Below, piece after piece: positions 54,184-63,352 of a stretch of 64,000 bases of DNA. Source of the DNA: Zobellella taiwanensis. GTDB taxonomy: Bacteria; Pseudomonadota; Gammaproteobacteria; Enterobacterales; Aeromonadaceae. Position 1 is the stretch's first letter. Each line of letters begins with the position of its first letter. The notes beneath the pieces are model-generated. The model had not been told where the DNA came from. It was given only the letters and a program-made list of their open reading frames with translations, and made no database searches. The stretch spans positions 1 through 64,000 of the forward strand of contig NZ_PXYH01000001.1 in NCBI RefSeq assembly GCF_003012795.1, given 5' to 3'. A program made the position numbers and the translations under genes.

Positions 54184-54228
54184 GGGGTCGGAGTCAATAT
54201 TGCAAGTTGCGAAATTGACTCCGACCCC
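54184..54228. repeat. Long inverted repeat, REP-like
   Basis: A perfect 15-bp inverted repeat beginning GGGGTCGGAGTCAAT, with a 15-nt spacer that contains a smaller GCAA/TTGC repeat. It sits 5 nt from the recD stop codon and has T5 on the plus side. From memory, GGGGTCGGAGTCAAT-type ends occur beside REP-associated tyrosine transposases (RAYT), so it may be a non-autonomous REP element that also terminates recD. Confidence 0.7.
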
Positions 54229-54232
54229 TTTT

Positions 54233-56242
54233 TCATTGCTGCAGGCTTTCGAGCAGGCCGCTCTGGCGCTCCACCCGGCGGGCGATGGCCTGCTCGAATA
54301 CCCCGGGACGCGGCTCCAGCAGGGTGAACCAGTGCCGGGCGCGGGTGATGGCGGTGTAGAGCAGCTCCTTGGTGAGCACGGGATTGAGGCTTTCCGGCAG
54401 CATCAGGGCGGTGTGGGCGAACTCGGAGCCCTGGGACTTGTGCACCGTCATGGCGAACACCGTCTCCACCGCCCCCAGCCGGCTCGGCAGGATAAAGCGC
54501 AGGCCGCCGCTGCCGTCGTTGCGGGGAAAGGCCACCCGTAGCACCGGCCTGCCGTCCTGCTCCGGCAGGCGCAGGGCGATGCCGATGTCGCCGTTCATCA
54601 GGCCGAGGCCGTAGTCGTTACGGGTCACCAGCACCGGCCGCCCCTCGTACCAGCCCTGATCCGCCTCGAGCAGGCCCTGGCGGTGCAGCAGGGCGGCGAT
54701 GCGCTGGTTGAGCCCCTCCACTCCCCAGGGTCCCCGGCGCACCGCGCACAACAGGCGGAACTGGTCGAAGGCGGCCAGCACCCCGGCCGCCCAGCCGGTC
54801 CAGGCCGGGTCGGCGAAGGGGGTCTCGGGCGCCGGCCGCGTGGCCTGCATCCGCTCGAGATAATGGCCGTAGCCCAGGGCCCGGCCCCGGCCCTGGCGCA
54901 GCAGCCGGTCGAGGGCCCTGTCCTGCTCGCCCCTGAGGCGCAGGCCGGCCACCTCGTCGCCGCCGCCGAGCACCGCCCGGGCGGCCCCGGCCCGCTGCTC
55001 GTTCACTGCCCGGGCCAACTGGCCGATGCCGGAGCCGCCGGCGAAGCGGCGGGAATGGCGCAGCATCAGGATGCGCTGGGCCAGGGGATGGCGACCCTCG
55101 GCACCGGGCACCAGCGCCGGGTGGGCCAGCCGCTCGCCGCTGACCCGCTCGAGCCAGCGCACCCGTTCGGGCTGGTAATGGCCCTGCTCCGCGTGGCGGC
55201 ACAGATCGCCCAGCAGGGCCCCCGCCTCCACCGAGGCCAGCTGATCCTTGTCCCCCAGCAGCAGCAGCCGGGCATGGGCCGGCAGCGCCGACAACAGGCA
55301 GGCCATCATTTCGAGATCGATCATCGAGGCCTCGTCCACCACCAGCACATCCAGGGGCAGCGGATTGCCGGCGTGATGGCGGAAGTGGCGGCTGTCGGGC
55401 AGGCTGCCCAGCAGCCGGTGCAGGGTGCCGACCTCGGTGGGGATGCGGCGGCGCACCGCCTCGTCCACCGGCAGCGAGGCCACCTGGGCGCCGATCGACT
55501 CGGTCAGCCGGGCCGCCGCCTTGCCGGTGGGCGCCGCCAGGCGGATGCGCAGGGGCTGCTCCGCCGTGGCCTGCAGCAGGGCCAGCAGCCGCACCACGGT
55601 AGTGGTCTTGCCGGTGCCGGGACCGCCGGTGATCAGGGTGAAGCCGCTCGCCGCCGCCAGGGCGCAGGCCAGCTTCTGCCAGTCGGTCTGGCGCTCGCCG
55701 TCCAGCACCAGGGGCTCGGGAAAGAGCCGCGCCAGCCAGGCGGACAGATCCTGAGGCACCGGCCTGTCGTCGCGGATGCGCGCGGCAAGCGAGCGCGCCA
55801 CCGCCTGCTCGTAGTTCCAGTAGCGACGCAGGTAGAGGCGTCCGCCGTGCAGCACCAGGGGCCGCTCGGCCTCGCCCTCGGGGCCAGCCACCAGGGGGCT
55901 GGCCGCCAGGGCCGAGCGCCAGTCGTCCAGGGTGAGGCCGGCGAGCAGGCGCGAGGGCAGCCAGGCGTCGGCCAGGCCTTCCTCCCCTTCCGGCGGCAGC
56001 GACAGGGCGAAGTCGGGCTCGGCCAGGGTGGCCGCCAGATCCAGGCAGACGTGGCCGTGGCCGAGCTGGTGGCTGGCGAGCGCCGCCGCCAGCAGCACCC
56101 TGGCCTCGGCGTGCGGGTCCAGCCCGGCGAAAAAGCCCGCCAGGGCCCGGTCCAGGGGCCGCAGCCAGCCCAGATCGAGCCAGCGCTCGAGCAGCGCCAG
56201 CAGTTCCCGCTGGCCGGCCAGGGGCGTGATGGTAGCCGTCAT
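54233..56242 (-). CDS. recD: RecBCD subunit RecD
   Basis: 5'-3' helicase subunit of the RecBCD enzyme that processes double-strand breaks and degrades foreign linear DNA. At 669 aa it has the N-terminal RecB-interaction domain, Walker A GGPGTGKT (206-213), DVLVVDEASMIDLEMM (Walker B) and C-terminal motif FAMTVHKSQGSEF with LLYTAITRARHWFTLL. The ATG overlaps the recB stop (ATGA). Confidence 0.94.
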   Translation of the reverse strand: MTATITPLAGQRELLALLERWLDLGWLRPLDRALAGFFAGLDPHAEARVLLAAALASHQLGHGHVCLDLAATLAEPDFALSLPPEGEEGLADAWLPSRLLAGLTLDDWRSALAASPLVAGPEGEAERPLVLHGGRLYLRRYWNYEQAVARSLAARIRDDRPVPQDLSAWLARLFPEPLVLDGERQTDWQKLACALAAASGFTLITGGPGTGKTTTVVRLLALLQATAEQPLRIRLAAPTGKAAARLTESIGAQVASLPVDEAVRRRIPTEVGTLHRLLGSLPDSRHFRHHAGNPLPLDVLVVDEASMIDLEMMACLLSALPAHARLLLLGDKDQLASVEAGALLGDLCRHAEQGHYQPERVRWLERVSGERLAHPALVPGAEGRHPLAQRILMLRHSRRFAGGSGIGQLARAVNEQRAGAARAVLGGGDEVAGLRLRGEQDRALDRLLRQGRGRALGYGHYLERMQATRPAPETPFADPAWTGWAAGVLAAFDQFRLLCAVRRGPWGVEGLNQRIAALLHRQGLLEADQGWYEGRPVLVTRNDYGLGLMNGDIGIALRLPEQDGRPVLRVAFPRNDGSGGLRFILPSRLGAVETVFAMTVHKSQGSEFAHTALMLPESLNPVLTKELLYTAITRARHWFTLLEPRPGVFEQAIARRVERQSGLLESLQQ

Positions 56243-59200
56243 GACGCTGTCTCCTCGGGCTGTTGATGGCGGAACAGGGCGTCCAGGCCTTCGATCAGCG
56301 CCTTCGGCGGCCGGTCGAACCAGGCCGCGCCGGGGCGGCGCACGAACAGGTAGAGGGCCCCGCCCATGTGGCGGTCGTAGTCGTAATCGGGCAGGCGCAG
56401 CCGCAGCTGGCGGTGCAGGGCCAGCAGGTAGAGCAGGTACTGCAGATCGTAGCGGTGCCTGAGCACCTGGCCGGCCATGGCCTCCCGGGTGTAGTGTTCG
56501 TCCTCCGGGCCCAGCCAGTTGGACTTGTAGTCCACCAGGTAGTAGCGCCCCTCATGCTCGAACACCAGATCGACAAAGCCCTTGAGCATGCCGTTCAAGG
56601 TATCGGGGGCCAGTTCGGGCCGCTCCCGGCCCGGCAGCACCGCCTGTTGCGCCAGCCGGTCCAGGCGCTGCACCGGCACCCGGCTCACCTCCAGCCAGAA
56701 CTCCATCTCGGGCTGGTAGTGGGCTAGGCCGGCCAGGGTCGGCCCGTCCTCGAACAGGGGCGTGTCCAGCAGGCCCAGCAGCCAGTCCGCCAGGGGATCC
56801 GTCCAGTCGGCGAGCCCGCGCAACTGGCAGCGCCGGGCGATCTGGTCCCGGAGCGCCCCGGGGTTATCGGCCAGCCGCTCCCTGAGCGCCAGCTCCAGCA
56901 AGCCGTGCAGGAAGGTGCCCGCCGCCGGGCCGCGGGCGAAGCGGTGCAGGCTGGGCCGCTCGCCGGGGCGCAGGGGCACGAAGGCCAGCTCCAGCTCGTC
57001 GTCGCCGGCCTTGCCCGCCTCGGGCCGCTCGGGCGAGGCGTCGTCGAAACGCCGGCCCGTCGCCTCCCGGGTGCGCAGGGCGCTGTAGGAGGCGATCCAC
57101 CAGTGCTCGGCGGCCGGCCGGGCCGGCACCGCCCACACCGGGGGAGCCTCGTCGCCCGCGGCGTCGATCCAGCGTTCGTCGCCCGGCTCGGGCGCCGGGC
57201 ACAGCCGGGTGTGGGCGCACGCCAAAGGGGCGAGCCAGTCGGCCAGGGGGCCGGCAAGCGGGCTGCCGCCGCCCAGCACCCGGCCCATGGCCGAGTCGTG
57301 CAGGCGAGAGCTCTTGCCGTTGCCGACCCCGATGTCGGCCAGCCCCAGCCAGCAGGCGTGGCGGGCCCGGGTGAGGGCCACGTACAGCAGGCGCAGATCC
57401 TCCCCCAGCCGCTCCCGCTCGGCCAGGGCCTTTTCCTCCTCGCTGGGGCTCAGCACCAGCCGCTTGCGCCGGCCGTCGTAAAGCTGCACCGGGCCGCCCT
57501 TGCCGCCGCTTTCCCGGAAGGAGCAGATAAAGGGCAGAAACACCAGGGGGTACTCCAGGCCCTTGGACTTGTGGATGGTCACCACCCGCACCAGATCCGC
57601 GTCGCTCTCGAGCCTAAGCACCTGCTCATCGGCGGCCTCGGCGCCCGCCTCCCGGGCCTCGGCCAGGTGGCGGATCAGCGCCTGCTCGCCGTCCAGGCCG
57701 GCGGCGGCCTGCTGCAGCAGCTCGGCCAGGTGCAGCAGGTTGGTCAGGCGGCGCTCGCCCTCGGCGCCCGCCATCAGCCGGGCCGGCAGGCCGAAGTCGT
57801 GCAGCAGCCGGTGCACCATGGGCAGCACCCCCTGGCGCTGCCAGCAGCGGCGGTAGTCCCTAAACTGCAGTACCCGCCGCTCCCAGTGGCGCTCGTCCTG
57901 GTTGAGCCGCTCAAGCTCGGCCAGGCCGAGCCCCAGGGTGGCGGTGGCCAGCGCCGCCCGCAGGCGGACGTCCTGCTCGGGCTCGGCGCAGGCGCGCAGC
58001 CAGAACAGCAGGTCCAGCGCCTCCGGGCTCTGGTAGACCGAGTCCTTGTCCGACAGGTAGACGCTCTTTACCCCGAGTTCCGCCAGCGCCCGGCGGATGG
58101 CCTGGGCCTCGCGGAAACCGCGCACCAGCACGGCGATGTCGCGGGAGCGCACCGGCGCGAACCCGTCCGCCCCGGCGAAGCCCGCCTGGCCCCGGCGACC
58201 CAGGTTCAGCAGCCGCACTATCTCGCCGGCGCAGCGCCCCGCCATCTGCGCCACATAGGCGCCGCCGGAAAAGGGCTTGCCGTCGGCGCCGTCGAGCTGC
58301 CACAGGGTCAGGGCAGGCTGGACCTCGCCGCCGCACTGCCAGCGCTCCTGCCGGCCCCGGGCCGCGACCGGCACGAAGGGCAGCGGGTTTTGCCCGCCCC
58401 GGCGGAACAGGAAGGCGCCCTCAGGATGCTGCTCGGCCCGTTCGAACAGCCGGTTGACCGCGTCCACCATGGCCTCGGAGGAGCGGAAGTTGGTGTCCAG
58501 GCTGTAGTGCCGGCCCTCGGTGGCGGCGCGCGCCGCCAGGTAGGTATGGATGTCGGCGCCGCGAAAGGCGTAGATGGCCTGCTTGGGATCGCCGATCATG
58601 AACAGGCCCCGGTCGGCGCCGTTGTCGGCCACCCGGTAGATGGCGTCGAAGATGCGGTACTGGAGCGGGTCCGTGTCCTGGAATTCGTCGATCAGCGCCA
58701 CCGGAAACTGGCGGCGGATCACCTCGGCCAGGCGCGGGCCGTTCTCCCCCGCCAGGGCCTGATCCAGCCGGGTCAGCATGTCGTCGAAGCCCATCTCGGC
58801 CCGGCGGCGCTTTTCCGCCTCGAAGCGGCGGCGCACCCAGGCGGCGGCATGGCGCAGGGCCGGCTCGGCGGGACCGGGCAGGCCGGCCAGGGCCACCGCC
58901 AGCCCGGCCATGGCCGCCAGGCCCGGGTGGTCGGGCGGCGAGCCCTGCTTCCAGGCCTCGGCCAGGCCGTCCGGGGTGAGGCGGGTGAAGCCGGTGCCCA
59001 GCTCAAGGGCGGCCTCGCCCGAGCCGGCCCAGGCCCTGAGCTTGTCAAGCCAGGGCTTGTAGTAGCGGGCCTGCAGCTTGCGCCCGTCCACCGCCTTGTC
59101 GGCTACCGCCTTGTCCAGCAGCAACTCCAGCTCATCGGCCCAGACCGGCCAGGGCGCCTTGAGTTCGGCCAGCGCCCGCTCGCGTTCGCTTAAGGCGCCT

Positions 59201-59847
59201 TCCAGTAGGGCGCCCAGCTCGCCGCCGGCCTCATCCTGCTCCCCCAGCAGGGGGCGCAGCTGGCGCAGCAGCCGGTCCGGGGTCTGCCAGTTCGCCATCA
59301 CCCAGTCGAGGGCGTCGCCGTCCAGGGGGTAGCACTGGCGGCGCCAGTAATCCCGCGCCACCTCGGCCAGCAGCTCGCCGTGATCCGTTTCCAGGGTCTG
59401 GGTAAAGGGGCTGCCGCTGTCGAAGGCGTGCTCGCGCAGCATGCGCTGGCACCAGCCGTGAATGGTGGACACCGCCGCCTCGTCCATCCACTGGGCGGCG
59501 ATGTCGAGCCGGTGGGCGCAGGCGGTCCAGCGATCGGGTGCGAAGTCGGCCTTCAGGGTGTCGAGCAGGGCGTCGCCCTCGCGCTCGCCGCGGAACACCG
59601 CCGCCGCCTCCACCAGGCGGGCGCGGATGCGATCCTTGAGCTCCTTGGTGGCGGCGTCGGTGAAGGTCACCACCAGGATCTCCGGCGGCAGCAGCTCGCG
59701 GGCAAAGCCCAGCTCGCCGCCATGGCCCAGCACCAGCCGCAGGTACAGGGCCGAGATGGTAAAGGTCTTGCCGGTGCCGGCGCTGGCTTCGATCAGCCGG
59801 CTGCCGTGCAGCGGAAAGGTCAGCGCCAGGGGGCGCGGTGCCGTCAT
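56239..59847 (-). CDS. recB: RecBCD subunit RecB
   Basis: 3'-5' helicase and nuclease subunit, 1202 aa. Start at the ATG ending at 59847, which overlaps the recC stop (ATGA) and puts Walker A (ASAGTGKT, residues 21-28) in place; further upstream codons in this frame belong to recC DNA. UvrD-type motifs include VALIDEFQDTDPLQYRIF, GDPKQAIYAFRGADIHTYL and VVTIHKSKGLEYPLVFLPF. The C-terminal nuclease keeps the LVDYKSNWLG motif with the catalytic Asp and Lys. Confidence 0.95.
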   Translation of the reverse strand: MTAPRPLALTFPLHGSRLIEASAGTGKTFTISALYLRLVLGHGGELGFARELLPPEILVVTFTDAATKELKDRIRARLVEAAAVFRGEREGDALLDTLKADFAPDRWTACAHRLDIAAQWMDEAAVSTIHGWCQRMLREHAFDSGSPFTQTLETDHGELLAEVARDYWRRQCYPLDGDALDWVMANWQTPDRLLRQLRPLLGEQDEAGGELGALLEGALSERERALAELKAPWPVWADELELLLDKAVADKAVDGRKLQARYYKPWLDKLRAWAGSGEAALELGTGFTRLTPDGLAEAWKQGSPPDHPGLAAMAGLAVALAGLPGPAEPALRHAAAWVRRRFEAEKRRRAEMGFDDMLTRLDQALAGENGPRLAEVIRRQFPVALIDEFQDTDPLQYRIFDAIYRVADNGADRGLFMIGDPKQAIYAFRGADIHTYLAARAATEGRHYSLDTNFRSSEAMVDAVNRLFERAEQHPEGAFLFRRGGQNPLPFVPVAARGRQERWQCGGEVQPALTLWQLDGADGKPFSGGAYVAQMAGRCAGEIVRLLNLGRRGQAGFAGADGFAPVRSRDIAVLVRGFREAQAIRRALAELGVKSVYLSDKDSVYQSPEALDLLFWLRACAEPEQDVRLRAALATATLGLGLAELERLNQDERHWERRVLQFRDYRRCWQRQGVLPMVHRLLHDFGLPARLMAGAEGERRLTNLLHLAELLQQAAAGLDGEQALIRHLAEAREAGAEAADEQVLRLESDADLVRVVTIHKSKGLEYPLVFLPFICSFRESGGKGGPVQLYDGRRKRLVLSPSEEEKALAERERLGEDLRLLYVALTRARHACWLGLADIGVGNGKSSRLHDSAMGRVLGGGSPLAGPLADWLAPLACAHTRLCPAPEPGDERWIDAAGDEAPPVWAVPARPAAEHWWIASYSALRTREATGRRFDDASPERPEAGKAGDDELELAFVPLRPGERPSLHRFARGPAAGTFLHGLLELALRERLADNPGALRDQIARRCQLRGLADWTDPLADWLLGLLDTPLFEDGPTLAGLAHYQPEMEFWLEVSRVPVQRLDRLAQQAVLPGRERPELAPDTLNGMLKGFVDLVFEHEGRYYLVDYKSNWLGPEDEHYTREAMAGQVLRHRYDLQYLLYLLALHRQLRLRLPDYDYDRHMGGALYLFVRRPGAAWFDRPPKALIEGLDALFRHQQPEETAS

Positions 59848-62800
59848 GATGAGGCCTCCTGCGGTTCCGGTTGCGGGCCATGCTCGAGCAATGGCCGGTA
59901 GAGCCGCTCGCACCAGGCGGCGAAATGGCCGTCGGTGGTGAGGGCGTCGAAGTCGGGATACTGGCGGGCCAGGGCGCCGCTCTCGGCGCGCTCGCCACCG
60001 GGGCCGAAGCCGTCGCCCTCGTAGGCCTTGCGGGCGGCCTGTGCGGCCTTGCCCTCGTCCTCCTGGCCGAGCCAGGCCATGGCAGTCTTGAGCGCCACCG
60101 GCAGGGGCGCCGTCATGCCCGCCTGCAGCGCCTCCAGCCAGCCTTGCACCAGCTGCCGCGCGGTGTCCCGCGCAAGGGGCGCGCCGTGCAGGGTGGCGTC
60201 CTCCCCCACCAGGTAGAGCCAGAGCTCGATGCCGCAGGCGCAGGCCACCGCCTGGGCGACAAAGGCGCGCAGGGTGCGATGCCATTTGGGCCCGCTCTTG
60301 CCGAGCAGCTCCCCGGGCTGCAGTTCGATCAGCGCCAGCCTGTCGCCCTGCCGGCGCAGGCCGCCGAGCCAGCCTTCCAGTTGCAGGCCGCCGTGCTCAA
60401 GGGCCAGCGGCAGGGGGGAGTTCAGCGGTTCGGGCCAGGCATGACACAAGGCCCGATGGCGGGCCAGCTGATCCGGCAGCGCCGCCTCCACCTCGGCGCG
60501 CAGCCGCTCGCCAAAGCCCGCCAGCGGCAGCCGGCCCTGCCCCTGCAGCCGGGCCGCGGCCCGGGCCAGGGCCGGCTGTGCCTCGTCGGCGCCGGCGGCG
60601 GCCTCAAGCAGCTCGCGCTTGATCACATAGCGCTCCAGGCCGTCCAGGGCGAAGGGCTCCTCGTCCAGCCGGACGGCGGCGATGTCATCCAGCACCACCT
60701 TGAGCCGGCGGGAAAAAAAGCTCGCCACCGGCTGGCGCAAAAACTGCTGCAACTGCTCCGGGGAGACCGGCTCCTCGGGTTGCCAGGGCGGCAGGGGGCC
60801 CTCGGCTTCGGGGGCCCTGTCCCGGGCGGCCCACTCCCGGGCGTAGCTGACCAGCCCCTCGCCACTGAAATAGCGCCGGCTGAAGGGCTGCAGCGGGTGC
60901 TCGGTGGTGATGGCGGAGAGCAGCTCGCCGCCGTCGGCCAGCCGCCACTGGCCCAGCAGATCCCTAAGCTGGCCCACCAGCACCGAGGGCGGGCGCTCGC
61001 CGTTGTCGCGGATGCTGCGCCCCACCCAGCTGATATAGAGCCGGTCCCGGGCCGAGAGCAGCGCCTCCAGCATCAGGTAGCGGTCGTCCTCCCGCCGGGA
61101 GCGGTCGCCGGGCCGGTAGTCCCCGGCCATCAGATCGAAGTCCAGCGGGGTGACGCTGCGCGGGTAGTCGCCGTCGTTCATGCCGAGCAGGCACACCTGG
61201 CGGAAGGGAATGGCGCGCATCGGCATCAGGGTGCAGAAGTTCACCGCCCCGGCCAGGAAGCGCTGGCTGAGCCGGCCCTGCTCCAGGGCCCCCAGCCAGG
61301 CCTCGCGCACCACGGTGAGCGGCAGCGGCTCGGCCAGCGCCACCTCGGCGCACAGCGCCTGCCACTGCTCCAGGGACTCGGTGAGCCCGTTCAGCAGCGC
61401 CTGCTCCTGCTCGCCCTCGGCCAGGAAGAAGCGCGCCAGCAGCCCCTGCAGCCGCGCCGTCCAGTCGTCGGCCGGCACGCTCTCGGCCAGTTGGTCGTGC
61501 AGGGCGTCGATGGCGTCGAGCAGGCCCGCCAAGGGGCCGATGACGGCCGCGTCCAGGCCGCCGATTTCGTCGTAGGGCTCGATCTCGGCCCAGGGCTCCC
61601 CCGCCCCCACGGCGTAGCCCAGCAGCATGCGGCGCAGGCCGAAGCGCCAGCTGTTCTGCTCCAGCGCCGGCAGGCCCAGGGCGGCCCGGCGGCGGGCGTC
61701 CAGCCCCCAGCGGATGCCCGCCCCCTCTATCCAGCGGTGCAGCACCGGCAGATCCGCCTCCTCGATGCCGAAGCGCCGGCGCAGGGCGGCCACGTCCAGC
61801 AGGTCCAGCACCTCGCTCACCGGCAGCCGGCTCTCGGGCAGGCACAGCAGGTGCTCCAGGGCGATCAGCAGCGGCTCCCGGCCCCGGCTGCCCTGATCCG
61901 CCAGGGTGAAGGGGATGAAGCGGTCATCGTCCCGGCCGTACTGGCCGAACACCGCCTGGATATGGGGCGCATACAGGTTGATGTCGGGCACCATGACGAT
62001 GATGTCCCGCGGGCGCAGGGTCTCGTTCTCGGCAAAGCGCGCCAGCAGCTGGTCGTGCAGTATCTCCAGCTCCCGCTGGGCGCTGTGGGCGATGTGGAAG
62101 TGCACGCTCAGCTGGTGGCGTTCGAGCGGCGGCCAGTGGTCGCGGCTTTCCGCCGGCGGGCGCAGGTTGAGGATGTCGTCCTGCAACTGGCCCAGCAGGT
62201 GATCGCTGTCGCCCGGGCTGAACAGGTCGATGCGCTCGCCCAGGGCGTCGAAACGCGCCTGGTACTGGCCGGGATCGTCCAGGCTGTCGAGCAGGTTGAT
62301 GTAGTCCCGCCCCTGCTTGCCCCAGGCCGCCAGCAGCGGATGGGCGTGCTGGTGCAGCTCGGCCTGGTCCAGGCCCGGGGCCAGGCCGCCCTTGCGGGCG
62401 TGGCGGCGGTACTGGTGGCGCAGCAAATCCTGGTCCGGCACTATGTCGCCCCAGTGGTGCTGGCAGGGGTTGTGCACGCACAGCAGCACCTGGCTGAAGC
62501 GGGCCATGGCGGCCAGGGCCTCCAGGGTCTGGGCCGGCAGCGAGGAGATGCCGAACACCACCACCCGGCGCGGCAGCCCGGCCGGACGGCGCCCGGCGGC
62601 GCGCAGCTCGGCCACGAAGCGCGGATGCACCCCGGCCCGGCTGCCGGCCAGTTCCCGCTCGCCCACGTCCGCGAGCAGCGCCCGCCACAGGGCCGGCTGC
62701 CAGCGCACCGCCGGATCCAGGGCCACCCGGCCCCGGCGCAGGCTGACTATCTCGTCCCGCCCCTCGGCCCAGGCGGCCAGCCAGTCGGCCCGGTAGACCT

Positions 62801-63251
62801 GGTACTGATCGAACAGGTCCGCCAGCCGCTCGGCCAGCTGGTAGCGCTTGCGGTCGTCGGCGTCGTCTTGCAAAAAGCGGTGCAGGGGCGCGAACTCGGC
62901 CTCGGCCAAGAGCCCCGGCAACAGCCGCATCAGCCGCCAGGTGAGCGGCGCCTTGTCCAGCGGCGACTGGCGGGGAATGCTGTCGCTGCCGAGCACGGCC
63001 CGGTAGCTCGTCCACAAAAAGCGCGCCGGCAGCTCCACCTGCACGGCGGCGGCGATGCCGCCGCTGCGGTGCTCGGCCAGGGCCAGCTTGAGCCACTGGG
63101 CGATGCCGTTGCTCTGCACCAGGATCACCTCGTTCTCGAGCGGCGCCAGCGGATGGCGCCGCATCCAGGTCACCGCCAGCTCGCGCAATGCCTCCAGCTG
63201 GTTGCCGTGCACCACCATCAGGCCGGGGGCGAGGTTGTCGTTGTTATGCAT
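59844..63251 (-). CDS. recC: RecBCD subunit RecC
   Basis: Chi-recognition and scaffold subunit, 1135 aa. The start is the ATG ending at 63251 with AAGGAA 6 nt upstream; the protein then begins near the family-typical LMVVHGNQLEALRELAVTWM and LVQSNGIAQWLKLALAEH. Internal conserved segments include VVFGISSLPAQTLEALAAMARF and IPFRQVCLLGMNDGDYPRS. recC, recB and recD form one operon; the ptrA gene found between recC and recB in E. coli is absent. Confidence 0.94.
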   Translation of the reverse strand: MHNNDNLAPGLMVVHGNQLEALRELAVTWMRRHPLAPLENEVILVQSNGIAQWLKLALAEHRSGGIAAAVQVELPARFLWTSYRAVLGSDSIPRQSPLDKAPLTWRLMRLLPGLLAEAEFAPLHRFLQDDADDRKRYQLAERLADLFDQYQVYRADWLAAWAEGRDEIVSLRRGRVALDPAVRWQPALWRALLADVGERELAGSRAGVHPRFVAELRAAGRRPAGLPRRVVVFGISSLPAQTLEALAAMARFSQVLLCVHNPCQHHWGDIVPDQDLLRHQYRRHARKGGLAPGLDQAELHQHAHPLLAAWGKQGRDYINLLDSLDDPGQYQARFDALGERIDLFSPGDSDHLLGQLQDDILNLRPPAESRDHWPPLERHQLSVHFHIAHSAQRELEILHDQLLARFAENETLRPRDIIVMVPDINLYAPHIQAVFGQYGRDDDRFIPFTLADQGSRGREPLLIALEHLLCLPESRLPVSEVLDLLDVAALRRRFGIEEADLPVLHRWIEGAGIRWGLDARRRAALGLPALEQNSWRFGLRRMLLGYAVGAGEPWAEIEPYDEIGGLDAAVIGPLAGLLDAIDALHDQLAESVPADDWTARLQGLLARFFLAEGEQEQALLNGLTESLEQWQALCAEVALAEPLPLTVVREAWLGALEQGRLSQRFLAGAVNFCTLMPMRAIPFRQVCLLGMNDGDYPRSVTPLDFDLMAGDYRPGDRSRREDDRYLMLEALLSARDRLYISWVGRSIRDNGERPPSVLVGQLRDLLGQWRLADGGELLSAITTEHPLQPFSRRYFSGEGLVSYAREWAARDRAPEAEGPLPPWQPEEPVSPEQLQQFLRQPVASFFSRRLKVVLDDIAAVRLDEEPFALDGLERYVIKRELLEAAAGADEAQPALARAAARLQGQGRLPLAGFGERLRAEVEAALPDQLARHRALCHAWPEPLNSPLPLALEHGGLQLEGWLGGLRRQGDRLALIELQPGELLGKSGPKWHRTLRAFVAQAVACACGIELWLYLVGEDATLHGAPLARDTARQLVQGWLEALQAGMTAPLPVALKTAMAWLGQEDEGKAAQAARKAYEGDGFGPGGERAESGALARQYPDFDALTTDGHFAAWCERLYRPLLEHGPQPEPQEASS

Positions 63252-63352
63252 GTGAATTCCTTGTGTCCCTGCTCGGGCCCATGATAGTGCCGAATGGGGG
63301 CGACGATAAGGGTCGCCTGCCCTGTTGGCGAAAAAGCCGCCAGGCCCAAGGC

